A stretch of 64,000 bases of DNA. Source: Trichocoleus sp. FACHB-40 (lineage in GTDB: Bacteria; Cyanobacteriota; Cyanobacteriia; Cyanobacteriales; FACHB-T130). The DNA is taken from positions 36,361-100,360 of the forward strand of contig NZ_JACJPF010000078.1 of assembly GCF_014695915.1 (NCBI RefSeq), written 5' to 3'. Numbering within the stretch: the first letter of the stretch is position 1; the number at the start of each line of letters is the position of its first letter. The notes under the pieces were generated by a model that saw only the letters and a list, made by a program, of their open reading frames with translations, was not told the DNA's origin and ran no database searches. The translations under genes were made by a program, and so were the position numbers. Positions 1 through 8,027 of this stretch are shown here, piece after piece.

Positions 1-72
1 TTGCTACAACGCGCCGACGAAAATCTGTTGCAAGCTAAATCTGATGGTCGCAACCGAGTTGTGAGTGAGTAA
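1..72 (+). CDS. C-terminal end of a GGDEF (diguanylate cyclase) protein, partial
   Basis: The frame is open from base 1 and ends with TAA at 70-72, encoding 23 residues. They read as the last helix and strand of a GGDEF domain: an RADENLLQAK stretch, then GRNRV and a short tail. In the family this segment follows the active-site loop, so the catalytic part lies outside the window. The protein would make or bind cyclic di-GMP. Only the end is visible, so activity cannot be judged. Confidence 0.75.
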   Translation: MLQRADENLLQAKSDGRNRVVSE

Positions 73-252
73 AATAAATTTTACTCACTACTAGCTGGTG
101 CTGAGCCGGGTATGATTTAATTTTGAAAACTTGTTAAGTAGAAAATATTAGTAGATATTTCTTCCTTATCAACTTCATACTACCAGAAAAATATAGTAAA
201 GTCTAGCAAGTTAGAAAAAAAAATTTAGTGATTAATTATTAACAACAGACAA

Positions 253-939
253 CTAACTACTAACAAGATGTTGCCCAATCACCTGATAGCAATCTTCCAC
301 GGAGGCGCGTTGTTCCATTGCAGTTACCAACGCTTGATAAGCGTGAGAGTTTTCCTCAAGCAAGGTACGTGCTTGTAAAGCACTGGCACGCTCTTTTTGC
401 TCTTGGTTGCTGACGGGAATTCCCAACTGTGTCAAAGTATATCTGATTTTCTGGCGATCTTCCGCGCCTCCCTCTGCACTGCCATAAACTATAGTTTCGG
501 CGGCGATACCAGCCATCCAGACGGTGCAGAAGCGATCTAGGATAACTTGCATTTCCCAAGGTGAGGGGAAGTCTTGCTGCAATTTCTGGGTATCAAATGT
601 CACTCCTCCAAGTCCGGAAATTCCTTGTCGGAAGGTTTCCCAGGCGCTGAGGGTGTAACCTGTGATCGGAATTTCGAGTAAGTAAGCGACGAGGAAGTGT
701 CCGGCTTCGTGGCGCAGGATGCGATCGCGATGTTGGGGATTTTTCCCGGCTAACAAATCCAAAAAGATTGTACCAGCTTTACCTTGAAAGGTGAGGGTGT
801 CGAGGGTGAAAAGCCCCATGATGCCAAAAGTAGCGATCGCGGGGATTGCTGGTGATATGTTAAACATTGGCCCCAGCAGACTAGAAAGCGTAATTGCAAA
901 GACACCAATGGCAATTAAATTTAGGGCGGTTTGCTGCAT
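253..939 (-). CDS. Membrane-anchored M41-like zinc protease without AAA domain
   Basis: A 228-residue protein with two hydrophobic segments near the N terminus (about 5-22 and 32-48), then the zinc-protease motif HEAGH at residues 77-81. A downstream GGAEDRQKI stretch (Asp about 161) corresponds to the third metal ligand region of FtsH-type M41 peptidases. There is no Walker A or B, so unlike FtsH it has the peptidase half only. Stand-alone proteins of this kind occur in cyanobacteria and plastids. Substrate and ATP-dependence are unknown. Its ATG lies 3 bases after the stop of the VanY gene on the same strand, so the two are probably co-transcribed. Confidence 0.8.
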   Translation of the reverse strand: MQQTALNLIAIGVFAITLSSLLGPMFNISPAIPAIATFGIMGLFTLDTLTFQGKAGTIFLDLLAGKNPQHRDRILRHEAGHFLVAYLLEIPITGYTLSAWETFRQGISGLGGVTFDTQKLQQDFPSPWEMQVILDRFCTVWMAGIAAETIVYGSAEGGAEDRQKIRYTLTQLGIPVSNQEQKERASALQARTLLEENSHAYQALVTAMEQRASVEDCYQVIGQHLVSS

Positions 940-942
940 TTT

Positions 943-1818
943 TTAGGGGCTGGGGACTGGGTAGGAGGAACTGGGAACTGAAAACTGGAGAGTCGGGACT
1001 GGGGAAGGATTAGTTAATTCTGATTGCTGAGTGTTTTCGGAATTTTTGGCTTTGTAGAATGTTTCTAAGCTGTGGCTATCACCAACAAAGCGCCAGTGCC
1101 AAGGCTCATAACTAACACCTTGGGGATTATTTTTGGGAAACGATATTTCAAAGCTATAGTAAGGGGCATTTTTCACAAGCCACTTGAAGGCAGCTGTATT
1201 TTCAAATCTGGGGCTGAGATTTGTTGCCGGAACGTTTCCGTCCCCAATGTCTACCGCGTAGCCAGTATGATGTTCGCTGTAGCCTGGAGGCGCACTGACT
1301 TTAGCTCGTTCGCTAGCTGACTGTCCCCGTTGCGCTTTGGTATCAAAAAATAAGTGCTTCTGCTCATCAATAGAGCGGAAACCGGAAATTGGAACTATAT
1401 TAACACCCGACGCTCGTGCTGCTGCTACCATTGCTTGAAATTGTTTAGCAGCAGCTTTACGCATTTTCAGGCGACCATTAAATGAAATTGGTTGCAGTTC
1501 TGAGGCGGGTGCTTCCGAGTAAGAAAAGTGCCCAAAGATGGTTGCTTGGGGTGTTGCTGTGGGCGTTGGACTGGTTTGAGTGGGATTCGGTTGGGAAGTT
1601 GACGCACTCGACTGGGGTGTGGGACGAGGTAAGAAAATACCCACAAGCAAAGCGATCGCTCCTAATCCTAGCAAACCGCCAAGTAGTAGTATCGGCTTAA
1701 ATCGTCGCCGACGTTTAATTTTAGGTGTATCCCGCAACGCCTCTGGAATATCGTCTATCGGCGGTACTGAGGTTTCTGGGGGTTTTCCAGGTATACCCGC
1801 GTTATCCAAAACAGCCAC
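943..1818 (-). CDS. D-alanyl-D-alanine carboxypeptidase, VanY/M15B family
   Basis: This 291-residue protein has a basic cytoplasmic N terminus (RRRR at 36-39), one membrane anchor (about 42-63), a Pro/Thr/Ser linker (65-92) and an M15B peptidase domain (about 100-255). Zinc-site motifs are SEHHTGYAVD (residues 181-190) and EPWHW (238-242). GFRS (146-149) is the usual substrate-side motif. The enzyme trims terminal D-Ala from peptidoglycan stems in the periplasm. The last ~20 residues are Pro/Ser-rich and come from heptamer-repeat DNA (see findings). It is the upstream gene of a probable operon with the M41-like protease. Confidence 0.88.
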   Translation of the reverse strand: MAVLDNAGIPGKPPETSVPPIDDIPEALRDTPKIKRRRRFKPILLLGGLLGLGAIALLVGIFLPRPTPQSSASTSQPNPTQTSPTPTATPQATIFGHFSYSEAPASELQPISFNGRLKMRKAAAKQFQAMVAAARASGVNIVPISGFRSIDEQKHLFFDTKAQRGQSASERAKVSAPPGYSEHHTGYAVDIGDGNVPATNLSPRFENTAAFKWLVKNAPYYSFEISFPKNNPQGVSYEPWHWRFVGDSHSLETFYKAKNSENTQQSELTNPSPVPTLQFSVPSSSYPVPSP

Positions 1819-1878
1819 TCCTATTAATTTTTAGTGGTTAATTTTTAGAATCACAACAGCAGTGAGACTGAACTTTAG

Positions 1879-1983
1879 TTATATCAACCAAAATCCCGTC
1901 TCTACAGGAATTTTAAACGCACGTCGGTCTATCAACATCTGTTGTGTATTCCCTTCTTCATCTTGAAGCGTGATGCTTAACAT
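1879..1983 (-). CDS. Possible 34-residue small protein
   Basis: A short ATG-to-TAA frame between the VanY gene and the AEC transporter. The peptide is mixed and not low-complexity, with acidic DEEGN, basic DRRAFK and ETGFW stretches, so it looks protein-like. No clear Shine-Dalgarno sequence is seen. It could be a real small protein, a fragment of a lost gene or chance. No family is recognised. Confidence 0.25.
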   Translation of the reverse strand: MLSITLQDEEGNTQQMLIDRRAFKIPVETGFWLI

Positions 1984-2049
1984 AAATAGAGACTGGCAAA
2001 GTAGCATACAGGTGCCAGTCTACTACTATTGTTTACAACTCAGGAAATC

Positions 2050-3081
2050 ATGCCCCCTCTAGTAACTCAGCTTTTAGAACTTTATCTTCGGCTGGGTGGC
2101 AGTGTCCTGCTGGGATGGATTTTAGGTCGTCAACTTCCCAAAGTGGTTCCGGCATATTTAGGCAAATTTCTCTTTTGGATTGGCGTACCGATCAGCATTT
2201 TTGCCTTTCTGCGCCACGCCGATTTATCCGGGCCAATTTGGATTGCATCGGTCGCCGCTTGGGTGGCTATTTTCTTCGGGGCTGGCTTAGCTTGGATCTG
2301 GATTGCCTTGCAAGGGAGGAAAGAAGGGATTGGGGACTGGGGACGGTTGACTGGGGGACAGAATAATGCACATATTTCTTCCGGTTCACTTAATCCCCAA
2401 TCCCCAATCCCTAATACCCAATCCCTTCTTTGGAGTAAACCAACTCAGGGAAGTTTCCTGTTAGCCTCAATGGTCGGTAATACTGGGTATCTGGGTTATC
2501 CGGTGACGCTGGCTTTGGTGGGTTCGCAATACTTTGGCTGGGCATTATTCTACGATTTGCTTGGTACTACGTTAGGGGCTTACGGCTTGGGTGTTGTCTT
2601 GGCTGCACGTTTTGGGATGGGGGCGCAAAGTCACTGGAAAATTCTTCAGGCTGTGGTGATTAATCCGGCATTGTGGAGTTTTGCCTTGGGGTTGATTTTC
2701 CGCAACTTGCCGTTATCTAACCCTATCGAGGAGAGTTTGCGGTTGTGCGGTTGGGGTGCAGTGGCTTTGTCTCTGGTATTAATTGGAATGCGCCTGAGTC
2801 AGCTTTCTGACTGGGATAGTCTAGCGCAGGCTGGGGTCAGTTTGGGGATTAAAATGCTCCTGGTGCCAATGCTGTTGGGTATTGGATTATTGCTGTTGGG
2901 TGTAAGTGGTTCGCCTCTGTTGGTCATTGTTTTACAAATGGCTATGCCTCCAGCTTTTGCTACTCTGATTCTGGCGGAAGCTTACGATCTTGACCGCAAT
3001 TTGACGGTGACAGCTTTGGCTGTGGGATCTACAGGTTTGCTTTTTACTCTGCCAGTTTGGTTGTTGTTGTTTGGTCGGTAG
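2050..3081 (+). CDS. AEC-family permease (auxin efflux carrier-like)
   Basis: About 343 residues from the ATG at 2050; a TTG at 2029 is the only start further upstream and is less likely. The protein is almost wholly hydrophobic with about ten membrane helices, and the pattern (PxxLGKFLFWIGVPISIFAF near the start, NTGYLGYP in the middle) fits AEC transporters of malonate, auxin-like acids or other organic anions. The substrate cannot be told. A hydrophilic loop of roughly 35 residues between the third and fourth helices is encoded by a heptamer-repeat insertion. The 3' end overlaps the convergent phosphatase gene by 100 bases. Confidence 0.82.
   Translation: MPPLVTQLLELYLRLGGSVLLGWILGRQLPKVVPAYLGKFLFWIGVPISIFAFLRHADLSGPIWIASVAAWVAIFFGAGLAWIWIALQGRKEGIGDWGRLTGGQNNAHISSGSLNPQSPIPNTQSLLWSKPTQGSFLLASMVGNTGYLGYPVTLALVGSQYFGWALFYDLLGTTLGAYGLGVVLAARFGMGAQSHWKILQAVVINPALWSFALGLIFRNLPLSNPIEESLRLCGWGAVALSLVLIGMRLSQLSDWDSLAQAGVSLGIKMLLVPMLLGIGLLLLGVSGSPLLVIVLQMAMPPAFATLILAEAYDLDRNLTVTALAVGSTGLLFTLPVWLLLFGR
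2328..2432 (+). repeat. Heptamer-type repeat inserted in frame in the AEC gene
   Basis: G-rich units of the TGGGGAC type (2330-2360) are followed by unique sequence and then C-rich units of the CCCCAAT type (2396-2428). The arrangement is inverted, like the intergenic array after cdsA. It is read through in frame and encodes a loop with PQSPIPNTQS. Confidence 0.75.
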
Positions 3082-3611
3082 TTAGTTGTCATTAGTTTAA
3101 TCAGCCACCTTAACAGGGGTAGTGTGCGGGGTAAGGGGTTAGGGGTAGGGAGAGAAAAAGGCTCAACTTGGAGTAACTCCAATAAAAGATTGAGTGCAAA
3201 GTCGATTTCAGCAGCACATTGCCGATAGGTGGATAAGGATTTGCCAACGGGATCGCTAATATCTAAGGAATTTTGCGATCGCACAAATTCTTTGAGGGTG
3301 AAAGTTTTGGCGATAATTTCGGGAAATATAGCGATCGCTACATTTTTATGAAACCTGGTCATTGTCAGCACCAAATCTGCCCACTCGATTAGTTCTGCAT
3401 TTATCCCCACTGGTTCGCGATCGCACTCAATACCGTATGACAACACGGTTACAGCATGGGGCGACACTGGAAAACTCTTAAATTTATGAAGTCCCGCCGA
3501 TCGCACCTCAATTTCACACCTTTGCCTCAGTTCCCCAACCTTTTTCCGAAATAGCTCTTCTGCCATCGGGCTACGACAAGTGTTTCCAGTACAAACAAAT
3601 AGAACTCGCAT
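2982..3611 (-). CDS. Low-molecular-weight protein-tyrosine (or arginine) phosphatase
   Basis: A 209-residue protein opening with the phosphatase loop CTGNTCRS (nucleophile Cys7, Arg13) and with the general acid in a DP pair near residue 120, as in the LMW-PTP family. The core needs only about 150 residues. The last ~55 are antisense to the end of the AEC transporter gene and look unstructured, so the reading frame seems to have run on after loss of an earlier stop. In bacteria these enzymes act on phosphotyrosine of exopolysaccharide kinases or on phosphoarginine. Which applies here is not visible. Confidence 0.85.
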   Translation of the reverse strand: MRVLFVCTGNTCRSPMAEELFRKKVGELRQRCEIEVRSAGLHKFKSFPVSPHAVTVLSYGIECDREPVGINAELIEWADLVLTMTRFHKNVAIAIFPEIIAKTFTLKEFVRSQNSLDISDPVGKSLSTYRQCAAEIDFALNLLLELLQVEPFSLPTPNPLPRTLPLLRWLIKLMTTNYRPNNNNQTGRVKSKPVDPTAKAVTVKLRSRS

Positions 3612-4068
3612 CTTAGAAGTGAGTGGAACAATGGTTTATGCCACTATGCTACGACTGATGCTCCCATCCCCTGACTTGTTAAATAAATCAACTATAAATT
3701 ATTAGTATAAGAAATATTTTTCTTGGACTCTGTTTTGATATTTTTATATCTGTCAGGAAACCTCAACAATTATATTGAGAATCATTTTTAATAAATTAAC
3801 GCATTCACGATGTTTCAGGGCTTGCTTAATTTATTTCAGTTTGCTAAGCTAATCAAATTATTTTATAATCCCTATTCTATGATTAACACTATTACCGACA
3901 GGAATTCAATTATAACTATAGTAACCTAAAGCCCTTGAAATATCGTAGAAATTGCCTGCTCAAACCGAAAATTTTCCAATAAATTTTTCCGTGCCGAATT
4001 AGAACCCTCTCAGAGAGGGCTGTTGACAAATACAATTAGTTGTGCAGTAGTCTTTTAAAAGCTAATAG
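3612..4068. other. A/T-rich gene-free stretch
   Basis: No convincing gene or RNA is seen in these 457 bases. The region is A/T-rich. It holds a small perfect palindrome near its right end (4005-4019, listed separately) and GCTAA-type short repeats close to the stop of the phosphoribosyltransferase gene. Confidence 0.5.
4005..4019 (-). terminator. Weak hairpin downstream of the phosphoribosyltransferase gene
   Basis: CCCTCTC/GAGAGGG is a perfect short palindrome about 50 bases past the stop of the minus-strand phosphoribosyltransferase gene. There is no good T-run, so terminator function is only a possibility. Confidence 0.3.
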
Positions 4069-4596
4069 CTACTCGCTAACTGCTAATTGCTGATAATTCG
4101 CCGCCAACTCAGCTGGACTAATTTGCTCGTATTTTTCAAAAGGCTGGTGAATCCAGGGGTCGTCTGGGAGATAGTCGGCGTAGTAGTCAGGCTCCATGAC
4201 CGAGCAAGCTTTCCACCAGATGACGGCGGTGCGAATTTCCTCAACATCAGCGGCAAAGTGCTGCTTCAGCCAGGGGATAGTTTCCCGGAGAGTGACACCA
4301 GAATCTACTAAGTCATCGACTAAGAGGACTTTGTTGCCTAACTTGGCGGTTGTCATCGTCAGGGTGTGGGAAAAAGTAAGAGAACCCCGGACGCGATCGC
4401 CTGGGCCACCGTAAGAAGTGGTAGCTAAAATCGCCAACGGTTTGCAGTAAATCCGCGATAAAATATCACCCACCCGCAGACCGCCCCTTGCAAGGCAGAC
4501 TATCTGGTTAAACTCCCAGTGGGATTGATAAATCTTCACCGCCAACTGTTCAATCTTTTGGTGGTAATCTGACCAAGAAACGTAAAGGTCTGCCAT
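4069..4596 (-). CDS. Type I phosphoribosyltransferase (xanthine/hypoxanthine type)
   Basis: A 175-residue protein with the PRPP-binding loop VLLVDDLVDSGVTL at about residues 90-103 and an N-terminal CLARGGLRVGDIL stretch typical of purine phosphoribosyltransferases. It probably salvages a purine base by joining it to PRPP in the cytosol. The hood region that sets base specificity cannot be read with certainty, so xanthine, guanine or hypoxanthine are all possible. It is divergently placed to the GPH symporter, with 66 bases between the two starts. Confidence 0.8.
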   Translation of the reverse strand: MADLYVSWSDYHQKIEQLAVKIYQSHWEFNQIVCLARGGLRVGDILSRIYCKPLAILATTSYGGPGDRVRGSLTFSHTLTMTTAKLGNKVLLVDDLVDSGVTLRETIPWLKQHFAADVEEIRTAVIWWKACSVMEPDYYADYLPDDPWIHQPFEKYEQISPAELAANYQQLAVSE

Positions 4597-4662
4597 GAGG
4601 TGTGCGATTTCGATCTAATACTAAGTGGCGAGCCATTTATTTTATTATGAGCGCAAGCCGTT

Positions 4663-6108
4663 ATGAACAATTCTTCCCCCGAACACTATCCCCAACCAAC
4701 TCCTGAAAATGACAAGCTGGACTTCAAAACAAAACTGGCTTATGGTGCAGGGGATTTAGGCCCAGCGATTACTGCCAATATTGCCGTATTTTTTCTGCTA
4801 ATTTTCTTTACTAATGTCGCTGGTATCCCGGCGGGGTTGGCGGGTAGCATTCTGCTGATTGGGAAAATCTGGGATGCGGTTAACGATCCTTTTGTGGGGG
4901 TGTTGACGGACAAAACGAAATCTCGTCGTTGGGGTCGTCGTCTTCCCTGGATATTTTATGGAGCTATTCCTTTTGGAATATTCTTTTTTTTACAGTGGCT
5001 TGTACCGCGATTTAGCGGCGAACCAACGGTTCAAATGTGGGGGTTGTTTTGGTATTACGTGGCGATTGGGGTATTGTCTCAGGTCTTTTACACCGTTGTG
5101 AATTTACCTTATACCGCACTTACTCCAGAACTAACTCAAGATTACAACGAACGCACCAGTCTTAATAGCTTTCGCTTTACTTTTTCCATTGGCGGTAGTA
5201 TTTTATCGTTGATTTTAGCGAAAATTATTTTTGAGAACATTGCTGACCGCCAGCAACAGTATCTCGTTTTAGCGGCAGTTTGTACAGTGGTTTCGGTTTT
5301 ATCATTATATTGGTGCGTTTTCGGAATACGCGATCGCGTCATGTTTTTTGAACGAAGACGCATTGAAACTGAACAACCAGCATCTCTCCCAATTGGCGAA
5401 CAGCTAAAAATCGTTTTCAGCAACCGCGCTTTTCTCTTTGTTATCGGTATCTATCTTTGTTCCTGGTTAGCTGTACAGTTGACAGCCAGCGTTATTCCCT
5501 ACTTTGTCGTCAACTGGATGCGCCTCAAAGAATCAGATGTCCCAAGTGTGCTTATTGGGGTTCAAGGTACCGCCCTTTTAATGCTATTTGTCTGGAGTGC
5601 TTTGAGTAAGCGATTTGGTAAAAAAGCTGTTTATTTTATGGGAATGAGCGTATGGATAATAGCACAAGTGGGACTTTTTTCCTTACAGCCCAATCAAATA
5701 GGTTTGATGTACCTTTTAGCGGTAATGGCAGGTTTCGGTATTTCCACAGCTTATCTCATCCCTTGGTCGATGATGCCAGATGTGATAGAACTCGATGAAC
5801 TACAAACCGGACAGCGCCGCGAAGGGATTTTTTATGGTTTCATGGTTTTGCTGCAAAAATTCGGTTTAGCCTTCGGCTTGTTTTTGGTGGGAATGGCTTT
5901 AGAAACATCTGGCTTTAAAGAAGCTGTTCCGGGACAAAGTATGCTTCCAGTACAACCAGATTCGGCGCTACAAGCTATCCGCTTTGCTGTTGGCCCTCTA
6001 CCCATGATTTTTTTGATTTGTGGCTTAGTTTTGGCGTATTTTTATCCGATTACCCGCGAAGTTCACGCAGAAATCTTGCTGAAGCTGAAAGAACGCAAAA
6101 AAAGTTAG
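4663..6108 (+). CDS. GPH-family cation:sugar symporter (MFS superfamily)
   Basis: A 481-residue membrane protein with about 12 helices. The start YGAGDLGPAITANI, then GKIWDAVNDPFVGVLTD and the basic loop KSRRWGRRLPWI, are hallmarks of the glycoside-pentoside-hexuronide (MelB-like) group. These carriers import sugars with H+ or Na+; some homologues move other solutes. The second half keeps DELQTGQRREGIFYG, another family signature. No sugar-catabolic gene is adjacent, so the substrate is open. It stands alone, with a 375-base gap before the next operon. Confidence 0.87.
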   Translation: MNNSSPEHYPQPTPENDKLDFKTKLAYGAGDLGPAITANIAVFFLLIFFTNVAGIPAGLAGSILLIGKIWDAVNDPFVGVLTDKTKSRRWGRRLPWIFYGAIPFGIFFFLQWLVPRFSGEPTVQMWGLFWYYVAIGVLSQVFYTVVNLPYTALTPELTQDYNERTSLNSFRFTFSIGGSILSLILAKIIFENIADRQQQYLVLAAVCTVVSVLSLYWCVFGIRDRVMFFERRRIETEQPASLPIGEQLKIVFSNRAFLFVIGIYLCSWLAVQLTASVIPYFVVNWMRLKESDVPSVLIGVQGTALLMLFVWSALSKRFGKKAVYFMGMSVWIIAQVGLFSLQPNQIGLMYLLAVMAGFGISTAYLIPWSMMPDVIELDELQTGQRREGIFYGFMVLLQKFGLAFGLFLVGMALETSGFKEAVPGQSMLPVQPDSALQAIRFAVGPLPMIFLICGLVLAYFYPITREVHAEILLKLKERKKS

Positions 6109-6483
6109 TAGATAATTGCTAATACCTCGTTTCCAGCCGTTGGCTAGGAACTCATTCTAGCCCCCTTACACCCAAAAAACTTACAGACAATATGAGGCGG
6201 TCGCCTTAGTTTCCGGCTGGGAATGCGGGAGGCTAGGAAAGGGAAAATTTTTTATTTCAACTACTAGACTTTACTTTATTTTCTCTGATACAATAATCTC
6301 GATAAGGAAGAAGTATCTCGCAATATTTTATTAAATAATATTTCTATTATTTAATCTAGACAGCTCAAAAAGTTAGCTGCGATACAAATTAAAAACTTTT
6401 TTGAAACTTTTTAATCCTTGCACTGAGTATCAGCATCATCGATTAAGCTAAAAACTAATCGAAAGATAGCTAATCCCTACAAA
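6109..6483. other. Gap upstream of the compatible-solute transporter operon
   Basis: No gene is seen. The right two thirds are A/T-rich and likely carry the operon promoter. The best candidate is a TACAAT -10 box at 6289-6294 with a weak TAGACT 18 bases upstream. No riboswitch-like structure was recognised. Confidence 0.35.
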
Positions 6484-7251
6484 ATGCCCCAAAATAATCA
6501 CAACGTAGTTGAATTTGACAACGTTACCTACTCGGTAAACGGACGACCCCTGATATCAAATCTCAGTTTCAGCATCCAGCAAGGTGAGACTCTGGTGTTA
6601 CTGGGAAGGAGTGGCTGCGGCAAGACCACGACAATGAAGCTAATTAATGCCTTGCTGATGCCAACAAGCGGGGAAGTGAGGGTTGAAGGGATTTCGACCA
6701 GAGAATGGAACCCGATTAAGTTGCGGCGGCAAATTGGCTACGTAATTCAAGAAACTGGCTTGTTTCCCCATTTCACCGTAGAACGGAATGTAGGATTAGT
6801 GCCTGCGCTGGAGGGATGGAAAAGCGATCGCATCCGCCAAAGAGCCTCGGAACTATTGCACCTAGTTGGCTTAGATCCCCAGAAATTTGCACCCAGATAT
6901 CCCCACGAACTCTCAGGAGGACAAAGACAGCGCGTAGGCGTAGCACGCGCCTTAGCAGCAGATCCGCCAATTTTGCTAATGGACGAACCCTTCGGCGCAC
7001 TAGATCCCGTCACCAGGTTGGAAATTCAGCGCGAAGTAGGTCAATTGCAACAGCAACTGAGTAAAACAATTGTCTTTGTCACCCATGACATTCAAGAAGC
7101 ATTTATTTTAGCTTCCAGAATTGGTTTAATGCACGAAGGACGCTTAGTAGTGCTGGGTACCCCAAGTGAATTTTTGCAATCAGAAGCAGACGAAGTTCGC
7201 GCCTACACTCAATGTTTGCAAGCTGGAAACCCAATTTTGGCTAATGGCTAA
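6484..7251 (+). CDS. ABC transporter ATP-binding protein, glycine betaine/osmoprotectant type
   Basis: A 255-residue ABC ATPase: Walker A GRSGCGKTT (41-49), signature LSGGQRQR (143-150), Walker B ILLMDEP (163-169) and switch His about 201. Overall it resembles OpuCA/OsmV ATPases of the quaternary-amine uptake family. Those usually carry a C-terminal pair of CBS domains (about 380-400 residues) that sense ionic strength. Here the protein ends right after the ATPase domain, so that regulatory part is absent. First gene of a three-gene operon with permease and binding lipoprotein. Confidence 0.87.
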   Translation: MPQNNHNVVEFDNVTYSVNGRPLISNLSFSIQQGETLVLLGRSGCGKTTTMKLINALLMPTSGEVRVEGISTREWNPIKLRRQIGYVIQETGLFPHFTVERNVGLVPALEGWKSDRIRQRASELLHLVGLDPQKFAPRYPHELSGGQRQRVGVARALAADPPILLMDEPFGALDPVTRLEIQREVGQLQQQLSKTIVFVTHDIQEAFILASRIGLMHEGRLVVLGTPSEFLQSEADEVRAYTQCLQAGNPILANG

Positions 7252-7292
7252 TTGGTGAATAATACCCATTATCTATTACCACACTTAAAATA

Positions 7293-7925
7293 ATGAATTT
7301 GAATAATTTTTTCAACTTGTATGGCGCTGAACTCTTTCAGTACACGCGGGAACATTTGTTCTTGGTAGGAGTTTCTATTGGGATTGCTATTTTGTTGGGA
7401 ATTCCGCTGGGGATATTGTGTACTCGCACTAAATTCCACCAACTAATTTTAGGCTTTGCCAACGTCATGCAAACAATTCCCAGTCTGGCACTGTTTGGCT
7501 TTCTGATCCCACTGCCATTGCTAGGAGGAATTGGTGCGCGTCCAGCGATTGTTGCCCTTGTACTGTATTCCCTACTACCGATTATTCGCAACACTTACAC
7601 AGGTATTATTAAAGTAGATCCAGCTATCCGCGAAGCTGGTAGAGGCATGGGAATGACAGATTGGCAGCTATTATTTCAAGTTGAGTTGCCGCTGGCTTTA
7701 GGCTTTATTTTAGCAGGTGTACGGGTGGCAACAGTAATTTGTATTGGTGTGGCGACAATTGCTGCCGTAATTGGTGCTGGTGGATTAGGACAATTTATTT
7801 TCCGAGGCGTGGCAATCTTAGATAACAATTTAATTTTAGCAGGTGCGATTCCGGCGGCTTTGATGGCGTTGCTGGCAGATTTTATATTAGGATTGGTTGA
7901 GAATATTTTAACTATAAAAAAATAA
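7293..7925 (+). CDS. ABC transporter permease, glycine betaine/osmoprotectant type
   Basis: A 210-residue inner-membrane protein with about five or six helices and the EAA loop EAGRGMGMTDWQLLFQVELP (about 114-133) that docks on the ATPase. This size and the VxxLIPLPLLGGIGARPAI stretch fit OpuCB/OsmW-type permeases. Operons of this type often have two different permeases. Only one is present, so the transporter is probably a homodimer in the membrane. It lies 41 bases after the ATPase gene. Confidence 0.87.
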   Translation: MNLNNFFNLYGAELFQYTREHLFLVGVSIGIAILLGIPLGILCTRTKFHQLILGFANVMQTIPSLALFGFLIPLPLLGGIGARPAIVALVLYSLLPIIRNTYTGIIKVDPAIREAGRGMGMTDWQLLFQVELPLALGFILAGVRVATVICIGVATIAAVIGAGGLGQFIFRGVAILDNNLILAGAIPAALMALLADFILGLVENILTIKK

Positions 7926-8027
7926 TTTTTAAGGGCGCAAAGCTCGAAAGAAAGGTACTTGTTAAATGCGAATTTTTAATTCTTATTTCTGCATTAGTTT
8001 ACGTTCATTGGCGTTGAAATAAGGATT

